From Anaeromassilibacillus sp001305115 (GTDB taxonomy: Bacteria > Bacillota > Clostridia > Oscillospirales > Acutalibacteraceae), in assembly GCA_042854365.1 (NCBI GenBank), contig AP031437.1, positions 2,852,001 through 2,916,000 on the forward strand: a DNA stretch of 64,000 nt, in the 5' to 3' direction. Position numbers and translations under genes: made by a program. Below are positions 44,008 to 52,590 of the stretch, one piece after another (position 1 is the stretch's first letter; each line of letters starts with the position of its first letter). Below the pieces are notes generated by a model that had not been told where the DNA came from, searched no databases, and saw nothing but the letters and a program-made list of their open reading frames with translations.

Positions 44008-44088
44008 GGGGACGCCCGCCCGGCAGAAGCCGGGCACTCCGGCATAAGGCCGGATATGTGGCGCAACATTTGCGCCACAGGCGTCCCC
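44008..44088 (+). repeat. 81-nt GC-rich cloverleaf element B
   Basis: A perfect 9-bp outer stem GGGGACGCC/GGCGTCCCC encloses three hairpins: GCCCGGC-AGAA-GCCGGGC (44018-44035), CCGGC-N5-GCCGG (44039-44053) and TGTGGCGCAA-CAT-TTGCGCCACA (44057-44079). It lies in the presumed 5' leader of the Fur-family gene, 36 bases before its start. Same length and layout as element A at 37717; third hairpins share a GGCGCA...TTTGCGCC core. It could act as a leader RNA or be a mobile palindromic unit. Confidence 0.7.
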
Positions 44089-44123
44089 TCCCGGAATTTC
44101 CTCCGGTTGAAAGGAGTGCCGCC

Positions 44124-44534
44124 ATGAAAAATACCAAACAGCGCGAGGCCATGCTGTGCGTTCTGCGTCAGAGCACAGAGCCATTGAGCGCCGAGGACAT
44201 CTTTGCACAGATGAAGGCGGCGTTTCCCTCCCTGGCGTTGTCCACCATCTACCGCAATCTGGAACGCTTCGCTGCCAGCGCACTTGTTGAGCGCAACGAC
44301 TTTGGCGACGGTATTGTACGGTATTCGTTGGCCCGGGAACAGCACGGCCATTACTTGGTCTGCACCGGATGCCATGCAAAAATAAAGCTCTGTGATTGTC
44401 CGCTCTCCGGGATGGAGCGCACCATTGCGGAAGAAACCGGCTTTACGGTGGAGAGCCATACCCTGACGATCTACGGGAAATGTCCCAAATGCGCAAAAAA
44501 AGAGGAACAGGAGGAAACTGTCCATGGAATTTGA
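44124..44534 (+). CDS. Fur-family metalloregulator
   Basis: A 136-residue regulator. Winged helix: LSAEDIFAQMKAAFPSLALS followed by STIYRNLERF, the Fur recognition helix. The metal/dimer domain has HGHYLVCTGCHAKIKLCDC and a C-terminal CPKC zinc pair. Fur, Zur and PerR cannot be separated with confidence; the PerR sensing residues are not distinctive here. Start ATG 44124 is chosen for AAAGGAG upstream and the family N-terminus. Divergent from nifS-thiI, so control of sulfur or metal supply genes is plausible. Overlaps the next gene by 11 bases. Confidence 0.9.
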   Translation: MKNTKQREAMLCVLRQSTEPLSAEDIFAQMKAAFPSLALSTIYRNLERFAASALVERNDFGDGIVRYSLAREQHGHYLVCTGCHAKIKLCDCPLSGMERTIAEETGFTVESHTLTIYGKCPKCAKKEEQEETVHGI

Positions 44535-45057
44535 ACTGCGCCCCTGGCGGATGGAAGATGTGGAAGCCGTCGCCCGGTATGCCAACAACCCGAAAGTTGC
44601 CGCCAATCTACGCGACATATTTCCCTATCCATACACGCGGCAGGACGCCGAGGAGTTTCTTCAAAGCTGTATCCATGCAGACCCCTCCCGGCAATGTTTC
44701 CGCGCTATTGTGATTCAAGGGGAAGCGGCGGGCAGCATCAGTCTTTCGTTTGGAAGCGATATTGCACGTAGGTCGGCAGAATTGGGATATTGGCTGGCCG
44801 AGCCTTTCTGGGGCCAGGGGATTATGACTGCGGCTGTCCGGCAGTTCTGCGAGTACGGCTTTGCGTCGTATGATCTTGTTCGGATCCATGCGGAACCGTT
44901 CGTCTACAATCTCGCTTCGTGCCGTGTCCTGGAAAAGGCGGGATTTCAAAAGGAGGGCACTATGCGATGCAGTGTCTATAAACGCGGCGTTCTGTGGGAT
45001 TCCTATCTATATGCACGGCTCAAAACCGGCTGCGTTTCCGGCGGCCCTCATTCGTGA
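44524..45057 (+). CDS. GNAT acetyltransferase, RimJ/RimL type
   Basis: A 177-residue acetyltransferase. Core features: ELGYWLAEPFWGQGIMTAAVR (acetyl-CoA loop, near residue 85-100), RIHAEPFVYNLASCRVLEKAGF and the EGTMR..VYKRG tail typical of RimJ/RimL-like enzymes that modify protein N-termini or small amines. Substrate unknown. Its start overlaps the Fur-family gene, implying co-expression. Confidence 0.9.
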   Translation: MEFELRPWRMEDVEAVARYANNPKVAANLRDIFPYPYTRQDAEEFLQSCIHADPSRQCFRAIVIQGEAAGSISLSFGSDIARRSAELGYWLAEPFWGQGIMTAAVRQFCEYGFASYDLVRIHAEPFVYNLASCRVLEKAGFQKEGTMRCSVYKRGVLWDSYLYARLKTGCVSGGPHS

Positions 45058-45382
45058 GGTCTTGGTTCATACAAAACAGCGCCCTATGTAAACCTTATTT
45101 TTGGTTTAGATATTTTGCGAATGACACTGTATAAATATTCTTGTATTCAACTATTTTTAATAGAAAAGTGCCTTGTTGGAAGCCGCGACACATTTTCCTG
45201 TCATGCGAAGCTCCCTCCATTGCAGTAAATTCATGGTAAAATCATTTTTTAAATGTAAGCAAACCTGATATAAAAATCCGATTATCTGCGTAAATACAGC
45301 GTTTAAGGACTATTCATCAACTAAAAAATCAACTATTTTACCACGAATTTACTATGATTGAATGAGCTTTGATATGACAGAA

Positions 45383-45429
45383 AAAGAGCAGGGCGATTGC
45401 ACAAAAAGCGTGTATTTCCCTTGCTCTTT
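45383..45429 (-). terminator. Terminator of the M20 gene
   Basis: AAAGAGCA and TGCTCTTT with inner GGG/CCC pairing, followed on the minus strand by TTTTTC. The remainder of 45058-45443 is AT-rich and holds no gene I can support. Confidence 0.65.
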
Positions 45430-45443
45430 TATTGTTTTCTAAA

Positions 45444-46601
45444 TTATTCCCAATCCATAGCCACACACGCATATGCCGCAGTTTCGATTGGCAAAACTTG
45501 TTCATTGAAGCATACTTTCGGATTATGATGCGCGTAAATAGTGTCTGAATCCTCTTTAGCTCCAATTACAAAGTAAGAAGACGGTATTTTATTTGCAAAT
45601 ATTGCAAAATCATCAGACGCAGTTATATGTAGTCCAGATACTATATTAAATTCTGGATTCATAGATTCTAACGCTTTGACGATTTCCTGGTTTCTTTTTT
45701 CATCACAACAGAGGACAGGTGTATCGGTTAAAGTATCTATTTTGCTTTCTGCGTGAAAGGCACTAGAGATATTTTTTACGATTTCATTAATCCTTGTAAT
45801 TAAATATTGTTTTATTTCACTGTTAAATGTACGAAGTGTTCCCTGCAAAACAGCCGTTTCTGGAATAATGTTGCCTACTGTTCCAGAACTGAATTGCCCT
45901 ATTGTCAATGTTACTTCCTTATCAGGAGCGCATTCACGCGCAATTAGCTCCTGCAATGCCTGATAAATGTGAACTCCAACATTGATAGGGTCTACTCCAT
46001 TCTGAGGCATGGCACCATGCGTACCTTTTCCCGTTATCGTTATTTTAAAGCCCCAAATAGAAGCAGCCGTCAAAGTGCCATAAGCGATTGTTCCTACGGG
46101 AATAACGGACGCTACATGGGTTGCAAAAGCTGAATCTACCTTAGGATTTTCCAGTACTCCTTCAGACATAACAGCCTGTGCGCCTCCAAATGTTTCCTCC
46201 CCAGGCTGAAACAATAATTTTATTTTTCCTTTTAATTCCTTTTCGTGCTTTTTCAATATCTTGGCGGCTCCTAACAAAGCAGTCGTATGTATATCATGCC
46301 CACAAGCGTGCATATTGCCATTTTGTGAAGCAAAAGACAGATGACTTTCTTCACGCATAGGCAATCCGTCCATATCTGCTCTAAGAAGTAAACATCTATC
46401 TCCTGAACCCACATAACCAATAACACAATTTCCGTTGACCTTTGTCTCAAATGGAATACCAAATTCTGTCAACTTTTTTCTCACAAAAGAAACAGTTTGA
46501 GGAAGTTCAAGTCCCAATTCAGGTATTTTGTGAAGTTCTCTGCGCCATTCTATAAGCTCATTATACATCACTGTACTTTCAGTATAAATTGAAGAATACA
46601 T
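45444..46601 (-). CDS. M20D-family amidohydrolase (N-acyl amino acid / hippurate hydrolase-like)
   Basis: A 385-residue metal-dependent amidohydrolase. Metal ligands are visible in HACGHDIHTTALLG (C, H and D region near residue 100) and FQPGEETFGGA (E near 135), with HATHVASVIPVG-like spacing around FATHVASV and the final HHNPKVCF histidine. The dimerisation domain contains GKGTHGAMPQNGVDPI. Likely substrates are N-acyl or aryl amino acids or aminobenzoyl-glutamate-like amides. Codons are much more A/T-ending than in neighbouring genes. It is divergent from a LysR gene that probably controls it. Confidence 0.92.
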   Translation of the reverse strand: MYSSIYTESTVMYNELIEWRRELHKIPELGLELPQTVSFVRKKLTEFGIPFETKVNGNCVIGYVGSGDRCLLLRADMDGLPMREESHLSFASQNGNMHACGHDIHTTALLGAAKILKKHEKELKGKIKLLFQPGEETFGGAQAVMSEGVLENPKVDSAFATHVASVIPVGTIAYGTLTAASIWGFKITITGKGTHGAMPQNGVDPINVGVHIYQALQELIARECAPDKEVTLTIGQFSSGTVGNIIPETAVLQGTLRTFNSEIKQYLITRINEIVKNISSAFHAESKIDTLTDTPVLCCDEKRNQEIVKALESMNPEFNIVSGLHITASDDFAIFANKIPSSYFVIGAKEDSDTIYAHHNPKVCFNEQVLPIETAAYACVAMDWE

Positions 46602-46682
46602 ATTCTCACTCTCTTTCTTGAAATTTTTACAATAATTATTTTATCTCTTTTTTATATGTTTGTCTTAAAGTATAATTTTATA

Positions 46683-46710
46683 TCAGTTATAACATATACA
46701 TTATAACTGA
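46683..46710. promoter_or_regulatory. 28-bp inverted repeat, LysR operator candidate
   Basis: TCAGTTATAA and TTATAACTGA are perfect complements separated by 8 bases, 15 bp before the lysR start and 82 bp from the divergent M20 start. AT-rich dyads in this position are typical autoregulatory LysR sites. Confidence 0.65.
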
Positions 46711-46725
46711 AAGGAAATTAAAATT

Positions 46726-47601
46726 ATGGAAATACATCATTTAAAACAACTCATTGCTATTTCTCAATGTGGTTCCATTAACAAAGCTTCACAAAGGCTG
46801 TATATTTCTCAACCCTCATTAAATAACATTGTAAAACGATGTGAGAAAGAATTAGGATTTACAATTTTTATGAGGACACCAAAAGGTGTGAAATTAACTG
46901 AAAAAGGAGAGGAATTTATCAAAATAGCTCAAAATATTATTGCAGAATATAAAAAAATAGAAGACCTGTCCTCCACTAATAATAAAACAGTTTCTATTTC
47001 ATTTATTTATTTATCATATATTCTTGAAGCACTTCTTAAATTTCAAGATCAGGGCTTTTTAGTTTCTGATATGCTCCGCAGGACAGAGCCATCTGAAACA
47101 ATAAATGACGTTGTATCTCAAAAGGTTCGTATAGGAATTATGCCAGTATATCAAGCAGATTTAAACGAATTTGCAGAGGAAATAAGGCAATATAGTTTGC
47201 AGTATCTTATGCTTTTTGAAGCCGTACAAATATACGCTATTGTTAGCCAGACTCATTCCCTTGCTGGTAAAAAAAGTATTTCTATCAGTGAAACCCTTGA
47301 ATATCCTTTAACTTATTATACAGCAGTGCCTGAAAAATCTGTGCTTAGAAATATATATGACTCTAAGCGTTCTCTAAAAGTACAGAATAGAGATGAATTA
47401 TTTTTAGTACTGAAAAATAATAAACATATTTCTCTTTTAACCCTTACATCTCATTCAAAAAATCCAGAATTTTATTATATTCCGGTAATAGGTAATGAGT
47501 TCAAGATGAATATATGTGCGATTTTTCTTTCTGATACTATACCTACTAAACAAGAAATTGAGATGATTAAATTTTTAAAAAGCACCATACATTTCATATA
47601 A
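46726..47601 (+). CDS. LysR-family transcriptional regulator
   Basis: A 291-residue regulator. The N-terminal HTH reads HLKQLIAISQCGSINKASQ and SQPSLNNIVKRCEKELG, standard for LysR proteins. The effector domain (about 90-291) is divergent and its ligand unknown; the neighbouring amidohydrolase suggests an acyl-amino acid or related compound. AAAGGAAA precedes the ATG. Like its neighbour it is strongly AT-rich, so both probably arrived together by transfer. Confidence 0.92.
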   Translation: MEIHHLKQLIAISQCGSINKASQRLYISQPSLNNIVKRCEKELGFTIFMRTPKGVKLTEKGEEFIKIAQNIIAEYKKIEDLSSTNNKTVSISFIYLSYILEALLKFQDQGFLVSDMLRRTEPSETINDVVSQKVRIGIMPVYQADLNEFAEEIRQYSLQYLMLFEAVQIYAIVSQTHSLAGKKSISISETLEYPLTYYTAVPEKSVLRNIYDSKRSLKVQNRDELFLVLKNNKHISLLTLTSHSKNPEFYYIPVIGNEFKMNICAIFLSDTIPTKQEIEMIKFLKSTIHFI

Positions 47602-47699
47602 TTTGTTTTTATATAAACTTTAAAAAACTGTATTTTGCAATAATTTATTTTTAATATCCAACGCAAGGATAAATGTATCTATAATTTCCCAAAAAAGAA

Positions 47700-47827
47700 G
47701 AGGGTATCCCAAAAGTCATGAAGTGACTTGAAAGATACCCTCGCTTTTTTAAACGCAAATATTTTTCCGGAAAGAGGATGCCCCTTTCCTATGACTCGAA
47801 AAATTCATAGTTTTGGGCCACCCTCTT
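47700..47827 (+). repeat. Interspersed 130-bp repeat, copy 3
   Basis: Begins GAGGGTATCCCAAAAGTCAT and ends TTTTGGGCCACCCTCTT. The first hairpin is the best preserved: GAGGGTATC pairs with GATACCCTC around GTCA-N5-TGAC, then TTTTTT. A second hairpin GGAAAG/CTTTCC follows. It lies between convergent lysR and the small membrane protein gene, at the right border of the AT-rich insert. The rest of 47602-47924 holds no gene. Confidence 0.88.
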
Positions 47828-47924
47828 TTCCATGTTCCGCGGGTTCACCCGCTGTTTTCCATATGTAATCAGGAAACCACACCGATTTTCCCTCGACAAG
47901 GCAACCTCCTTGTCCATAACGTTT

Positions 47925-48122
47925 TTATTTTTTCTTGGTGGACGAATCCTTGCCGGTACTATTCACGCCTTTATAGATCATATAGACGATAAAGGCCAGC
48001 AAAAATACATCCAGACCGATCATCGGGGCGTTTCCATCTTTGATCTCAAACAGCATCAGGACCAGGACGGCAACCCCTAAAATACCGTAGCCAAACAGGC
48101 TGATTCGAAATTTTGGTTTCAA
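47925..48122 (-). CDS. Small two-helix membrane protein, 65 aa
   Basis: Two hydrophobic helices (ISLFGYGILGVAVLVLML and GLDVFLLAFIVYMIYKG) joined by an acidic loop, with a Lys-rich tail. Its ATG overlaps the stop of the upstream glycosyltransferase (ATGA), which supports it as a real third gene of the operon. No family recognised; it may help anchor or regulate the glycosyltransferases at the membrane. Confidence 0.75.
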   Translation of the reverse strand: MKPKFRISLFGYGILGVAVLVLMLFEIKDGNAPMIGLDVFLLAFIVYMIYKGVNSTGKDSSTKKK

Positions 48123-49249
48123 ATTGACTCCCTCTTCCCATTCGTTAGTTTCTGTAGCAACAACAGGATATTTTTACAACAATCCGACTTGTCAAACGCT
48201 TTGCAAGCAGCGCGCATATCCGCCAAACGGCGTGGGTCCTGTAAAAGGGACCGCACCGCAAACGCACAGCTCGCACCGCTCTTGAGCCGAATCCCCATAC
48301 TGTGCGCCTGCAAAAATTGTGCATTGTCCTCCTCCTGCCCCGGAATCGCATCAAATACAGCCATAGGTAACCCGCTGGCCAACGCTTCTGAAACCGTCAG
48401 CCCGCCGGGCTTCGTAATGAGCAGGTCGGACGCATGCATATACGTTTGTACTTCTGTTGTAAATTCGACCAAGTGGGTCGGTTTCGGACTGTTCGGCAGT
48501 TCCCTGCGAAATGCCTCATAAAGTTTCCGATTCTTGCCGGTAATGACAATCACCTGGAAATCCGTACCAAGCGTGGAAATATCGCGGTATACGCCTAGAA
48601 TATTTTTCACTCCAAAGCTTCCCGCCATAATCAACACCGTGGGCAGATCCGGCGAAAGGTTCATTCCGCGCAAAAGCTCGGCCCGATCCTCCTCCCGATA
48701 AAAGGACTCGAATACCGGGATTCCAAACGGATAAATTCTCTCCTGGGGCGCGCCCATCTGTACAAAGTCATCGCGCAGGGACTCTGTCGCTACCACATAG
48801 GCATCCACCTCCGGCGCAAGCCACGCCATGTGGGGTCCATAGTCGGTCACAACGTTTACCAGAGGCGCCGAAACCCGGCCCTGCTCCTTTAAGCGGGAAA
48901 CCATCTGCCCGGCAAAATGATACGTATCCAGGATCACATCCGGTTGGAATTCCTCGATCAATGGCAAGAGCTTCCGGGCCAACATTCCATTGACGCGCGG
49001 CAACAAACCGGCAAATTTGGTATCGCGGTTGGTGCTGTGGTACAGGGAGCCGAAGATTTGTGGAGCATGTTTTGCGGAAAATTTATATCCATCGCAACAG
49101 AGCGCGTTCACCGCGCGTCCCACATGCTGAAGCGCGTCCTCCACTCGGACCTGCGCACCCGGCAGATGCTCCTGAAAATAGGCCTCCATCGCCTGTGCAG
49201 CACGTTTATGTCCGCCCCCCGCAGCGGCATACAAAAGTAAGATTTTCAT
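48119..49249 (-). CDS. MGDG-synthase-like glycosyltransferase (GT28), second tandem copy
   Basis: A 376-residue GT-B enzyme. Residues 1-165 are the MGDG_synth N-domain (ILLLYAAAGGGHKRAAQAM; DVILDTYHFAGQMV; VVTDYGPHMAWLAPEVDAYVV). Residues 185-350 are the GT28 C-domain (IMAGSFGVKNI, LLITKPGGLTVSEAL, AIPGQEEDNAQFL). Relatives include Bacillus UgtP, which makes glucosyl-diacylglycerols, and plant MGDG synthase. It is about half identical by eye to the next gene upstream and coupled to both neighbours by ATGA overlaps. Expected role: membrane glycolipid synthesis. Confidence 0.92.
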   Translation of the reverse strand: MKILLLYAAAGGGHKRAAQAMEAYFQEHLPGAQVRVEDALQHVGRAVNALCCDGYKFSAKHAPQIFGSLYHSTNRDTKFAGLLPRVNGMLARKLLPLIEEFQPDVILDTYHFAGQMVSRLKEQGRVSAPLVNVVTDYGPHMAWLAPEVDAYVVATESLRDDFVQMGAPQERIYPFGIPVFESFYREEDRAELLRGMNLSPDLPTVLIMAGSFGVKNILGVYRDISTLGTDFQVIVITGKNRKLYEAFRRELPNSPKPTHLVEFTTEVQTYMHASDLLITKPGGLTVSEALASGLPMAVFDAIPGQEEDNAQFLQAHSMGIRLKSGASCAFAVRSLLQDPRRLADMRAACKAFDKSDCCKNILLLLQKLTNGKRESI

Positions 49250-50373
49250 GGGGCGTTCTCCTTTCCGGTGAGTGAACGGATCAACCAGAGAATGTTTTTC
49301 CCGGATTGGGACTTATCAAAACGCTCGCAGGAGGAGCGCATATCCTCTAGCCGCCGGTTGTCCGCCAAAACAATGCGGATGGTCTTTCCGCAGCTCTCCC
49401 CTGCTTGAATACGCACCGCCATATTGTGGGAAAGCAGAAATTGCGCATTATCCTCCTCCTGGCCCGGGATAGCATCAAATACCGCCAGAGGGATGTCGCA
49501 CGCCAACGCCTCTGAGACGGTCAGCCCGCCAGGCTTTGTCACCAAAAGATCTGCTGCATGCATATACTTGTCCACTTCATCGGTAAAGTAGACCAGCTTT
49601 GTCCGGCGTTTGCTCTTGGCCAATTCCTCCGCAAATGCCTCGTAGAGCTTTTGGTTTCTTCCTGTGATGACGATAATCTGAAAAACAATGTCCTGTGCGG
49701 CAATTTCGCGGTAAATATCCATGATTCCGGACACCCCAAAGCTTCCCGCCATGAACAGGATCGTCGGCACATCCGGCTCCAGTCCCATCTCCTGGAGCAG
49801 CGCCGCCTTGTTCTCCTTGCTGAAGAACACATCGTTTACCGGAATACCAAACGGATAGATAATATCGCGCGGCGCCCCCATCTCCACCATCTCCGGCACC
49901 ATATCTTCATTGCTCACCACATAGGCATCCACTTGCCGCGCAATCCAGGCGCGATGCGGCCCATAGTCCGTCATCAAACAAATCAAAGGCGCCTGTACAA
50001 GGCCCTTCTCCTTCAAATGGGAGATCATTTCTGTGGCAAACGGGTGTGTGGATAAAATGAGATCCGGCGCCTGTTCACGGAGCATCGGCAACAACCGCAG
50101 GCCGAGCAGGCCGCTGAAATGCGTCATCAGTGTATTGAGAACGCTCTCCTCGTTTGTTGCACGATATAGTTGTCCAAAGACCTTTGGCGTTTTTGTTGCC
50201 AAGAAGCGGTAGCCATCGCAGCATGTCTTATCCAATAGGGACCCTACACATTTGAGTGCGTCCACCACTTCGACACGCCATTGCGGTTCGTTTTCCCGCA
50301 GGCATGTCTGAACGGCCTGCGCGGCGCGCAGATGCCCACCTCCTGTAGCGGCGGATAGAATCAATATTTTCAC
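49246..50373 (-). CDS. MGDG-synthase-like glycosyltransferase (GT28), first tandem copy
   Basis: A 375-residue paralogue of the adjacent gene with the same motifs: ILILSAATGGGHLRAAQAV, MTDYGPHRAWIARQVDAYVVS, FMAGSFGVSGI, LLVTKPGGLTVSEAL and IPGQEEDNAQFL. Start GTG 50373 lies six bases after AAGGAGG; a longer ATG frame from 50403 has no such site. Two copies in tandem suggest the first and second sugars of a diglycosyl-lipid are added by different enzymes, or two acceptor specificities. That is inference. Confidence 0.92.
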   Translation of the reverse strand: MKILILSAATGGGHLRAAQAVQTCLRENEPQWRVEVVDALKCVGSLLDKTCCDGYRFLATKTPKVFGQLYRATNEESVLNTLMTHFSGLLGLRLLPMLREQAPDLILSTHPFATEMISHLKEKGLVQAPLICLMTDYGPHRAWIARQVDAYVVSNEDMVPEMVEMGAPRDIIYPFGIPVNDVFFSKENKAALLQEMGLEPDVPTILFMAGSFGVSGIMDIYREIAAQDIVFQIIVITGRNQKLYEAFAEELAKSKRRTKLVYFTDEVDKYMHAADLLVTKPGGLTVSEALACDIPLAVFDAIPGQEEDNAQFLLSHNMAVRIQAGESCGKTIRIVLADNRRLEDMRSSCERFDKSQSGKNILWLIRSLTGKENAP

Positions 50374-50772
50374 AATGACCCTCCTTCGGACAGCGAAACC
50401 CATTTTCTTTCGCGATTTTATTCCGCCCTGGATGATTTCGACAACTCTTTTGATTCCTTTATTATATCATATATTCAAGGCGATTCAACACGAACCAGGA
50501 AATCTTCTCAATATGGGGACTTTGGGAACTGTTTCCGTGCAATAGCTCGCCGGAATATTCCTGAGCCTTATTCATTTTTTCTCTGGATCTCCATCTTTTT
50601 CCTGCAAAAATGGAATGGTAAGTATTCCGCCAGGAATTGGCGTGATTAATGATAAAGCTGTAACTTTACTTTTTTTCAAAAAAGTTATATCATACTATTA
50701 AATCCGCAGGGACTTCCGTTGGCGCGCCAAAACGCGGCCGCGGACAGCTGATACAAGAGAGGGAGGCACCGA
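50374..50772. other. Divergent intergenic region
   Basis: Between the glycosyltransferase operon and the VanW gene. It holds the palindrome TTGGCGCGCCAA at 50719-50730 next to a GCGGCCGCGG block, and an AT-rich stretch at 50670-50700 that probably includes the vanW promoter. No gene seen. Confidence 0.4.
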
Positions 50773-52542
50773 ATGGGCGGTAGAAGATATTACAGAGGCC
50801 AAAAAGACAGTGGACGCGACATTTACTCCGGTGCGTCCCATCTAGACCGCAAAAAATGGTGGATTATCGGCGGCTGTGTTCTTGCAGCGGTCCTAGTGAT
50901 CTGCGTGATCGGCGCCGGCATTCAGATGCTCGGCAGTCCACAGGATTCCTCCACTGAGCCAGGTGAAGGGCAAATCACTGAGCGAACCACATTCCCAAAG
51001 GGGATTGTAGTCGAAGGCATTGATCTCAACGGAATGACCTTGGAAGAAGCTACCGCGGCGGTCAAGGCCGTAGAACCTTCGCTGGCTATCTGCGACATCA
51101 CTCTCACATATGGCGAGAAAAGTTGGGCTCTCACCGGGTCCGATCTTTCCTTTACGTATAACACAGATGCTGTGCTTCAGGAAGCTTTTGGGTTTGTTAA
51201 GCAGGCGGATGCAGCCACGCTCTCCGACTTGGAAACACAGCCTAAATCCTATGAAATTACAGCGACACCCGATACCACCTCCTTGAAAGAAACTCTGACT
51301 ACACTCACGCAGGAGGTCAACCAACCGGCCAAGGATGCGACCGTTCAGTCGTTTGATCCGGCCAGCGAAACCTTTACCTTCGAGGAAGGACAGAATGGCG
51401 TTTCCGTAGACATCGATGCACTCACCGCACAGGTGGAGGCTCTCCTTCAAAAAGAGGAAGCCGGGACCGTCGCCATTCCTGTGGCAGAAACCTCCTATCA
51501 AGTTTCAGCGGCCGATCTCAAAGCCAATATGAAAAAACTGGGGACCTACAGTACCGTATCGACCAACACCAGTGATGGAAATATTAATATGAAGCTTGCA
51601 TTAGAAGCTGTGAACGGCACTTGCATCCCCGCGGGGGGATCCTTTGATTATTGGCAGGTGGTTGGAAATACAACGCCAGAAAAAGGATACAAAAAGGCGA
51701 ATGCGATTGTCAACGGCAAGTTTGTTCCATCCTATGGCGGCGGCGTCTGCCAGACGAGCACCACGATTTATGGAGCCGCTCTTCGGTCAGCTATGGAGAT
51801 TGTTCAGCGCTCGTCCCATTCGATTAAGGCGACGTATTGCCCAATCGGCCAGGACGCTGCTGTTAGTTATCCAGATTTAAACTTTGTGTTTAAAAACCCA
51901 ACAAATTACCCTTTGTATATTTCTGCAGGTATGAGTGGGAAAACATTGACCGTCACCATGTATGGATATCAATCTCCGGATTATGATAATATCGAGATTA
52001 CATCCCAGTTGACAGAAACCATTCCGCCTGTATCCGAACCGAAGTATACCGTGGATAAATCCATGGCCAAGGGAACCAAGCATTACGATGCGAAACCGCG
52101 CGAAGGATACCGCGCCAGTGCGCAGCGTATTTATTACAAAAACGGCCAGGTAGTCAAGACCGAAAAGCTCCCGAATTCTTATTATCGTCCGGCGCCGGCT
52201 TACTACTCGATCGGGCCGGACACCGATCCTAAGACTGCGGTTCTGGTGGATTATACGGGCAAGCCAGTAAACGGCACGCCATCCAACAGCCAGACGCCGA
52301 GTTCGTCGGCCCCGGAATCCACTGCGCCGCCAGCTTCTTCTACACCGGGGGCAACTACTCCACCGGCGACTTCCACTCCGCCAGCGGCGAGCAGTGAGCC
52401 CGCCGTTACGACGCCACCGACAACGGAACAGCCCCCTGCGGCGACAGATGGTACCGTTGTGCCCGCCGTTCCAGAAACGGGGACCTCTTCCGCAGCGGAT
52501 GTACAACCGGACCCGGAGGCGTCAATCACCCCCGTCGGATAA
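50773..52542 (+). CDS. VanW-family cell-envelope protein
   Basis: A 589-residue protein. A basic N-terminus and transmembrane anchor (about 27-49) are followed by two copies of a peptidoglycan-binding_4-like region (about 75-255), and the VanW domain (about 270-410: CIPAGGSFDYWQVVG, NGKFVPSYGGGVCQTSTTIY, SHSIKATYCPIGQDAAV). A G5-like stretch follows (EGYRASAQRIYYKNGQVVKTE), then a 90-residue Ser/Thr/Pro/Ala-rich tail. The VanW domain occurs beside vancomycin-resistance genes and in housekeeping wall proteins; its activity is not established. No van genes are near, so this is a general wall protein. Confidence 0.92.
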   Translation: MGGRRYYRGQKDSGRDIYSGASHLDRKKWWIIGGCVLAAVLVICVIGAGIQMLGSPQDSSTEPGEGQITERTTFPKGIVVEGIDLNGMTLEEATAAVKAVEPSLAICDITLTYGEKSWALTGSDLSFTYNTDAVLQEAFGFVKQADAATLSDLETQPKSYEITATPDTTSLKETLTTLTQEVNQPAKDATVQSFDPASETFTFEEGQNGVSVDIDALTAQVEALLQKEEAGTVAIPVAETSYQVSAADLKANMKKLGTYSTVSTNTSDGNINMKLALEAVNGTCIPAGGSFDYWQVVGNTTPEKGYKKANAIVNGKFVPSYGGGVCQTSTTIYGAALRSAMEIVQRSSHSIKATYCPIGQDAAVSYPDLNFVFKNPTNYPLYISAGMSGKTLTVTMYGYQSPDYDNIEITSQLTETIPPVSEPKYTVDKSMAKGTKHYDAKPREGYRASAQRIYYKNGQVVKTEKLPNSYYRPAPAYYSIGPDTDPKTAVLVDYTGKPVNGTPSNSQTPSSSAPESTAPPASSTPGATTPPATSTPPAASSEPAVTTPPTTEQPPAATDGTVVPAVPETGTSSAADVQPDPEASITPVG

Positions 52543-52590
52543 TCCCGTACGGAAGTAACCCGAGATCAAAGAAAGGAGGCCTGTCTAAAG

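Noticed and set aside
44008..44088. tRNA-like gene
   Set aside because: The cloverleaf shape suggested a tRNA, but there is no D-loop, anticodon loop, T-loop or CCA and the hairpin loops are 3-5 nt.
50773..52542. Vancomycin-resistance determinant
   Set aside because: The VanW domain alone is widespread in wall proteins; no vanH/A/X/R/S genes are nearby.
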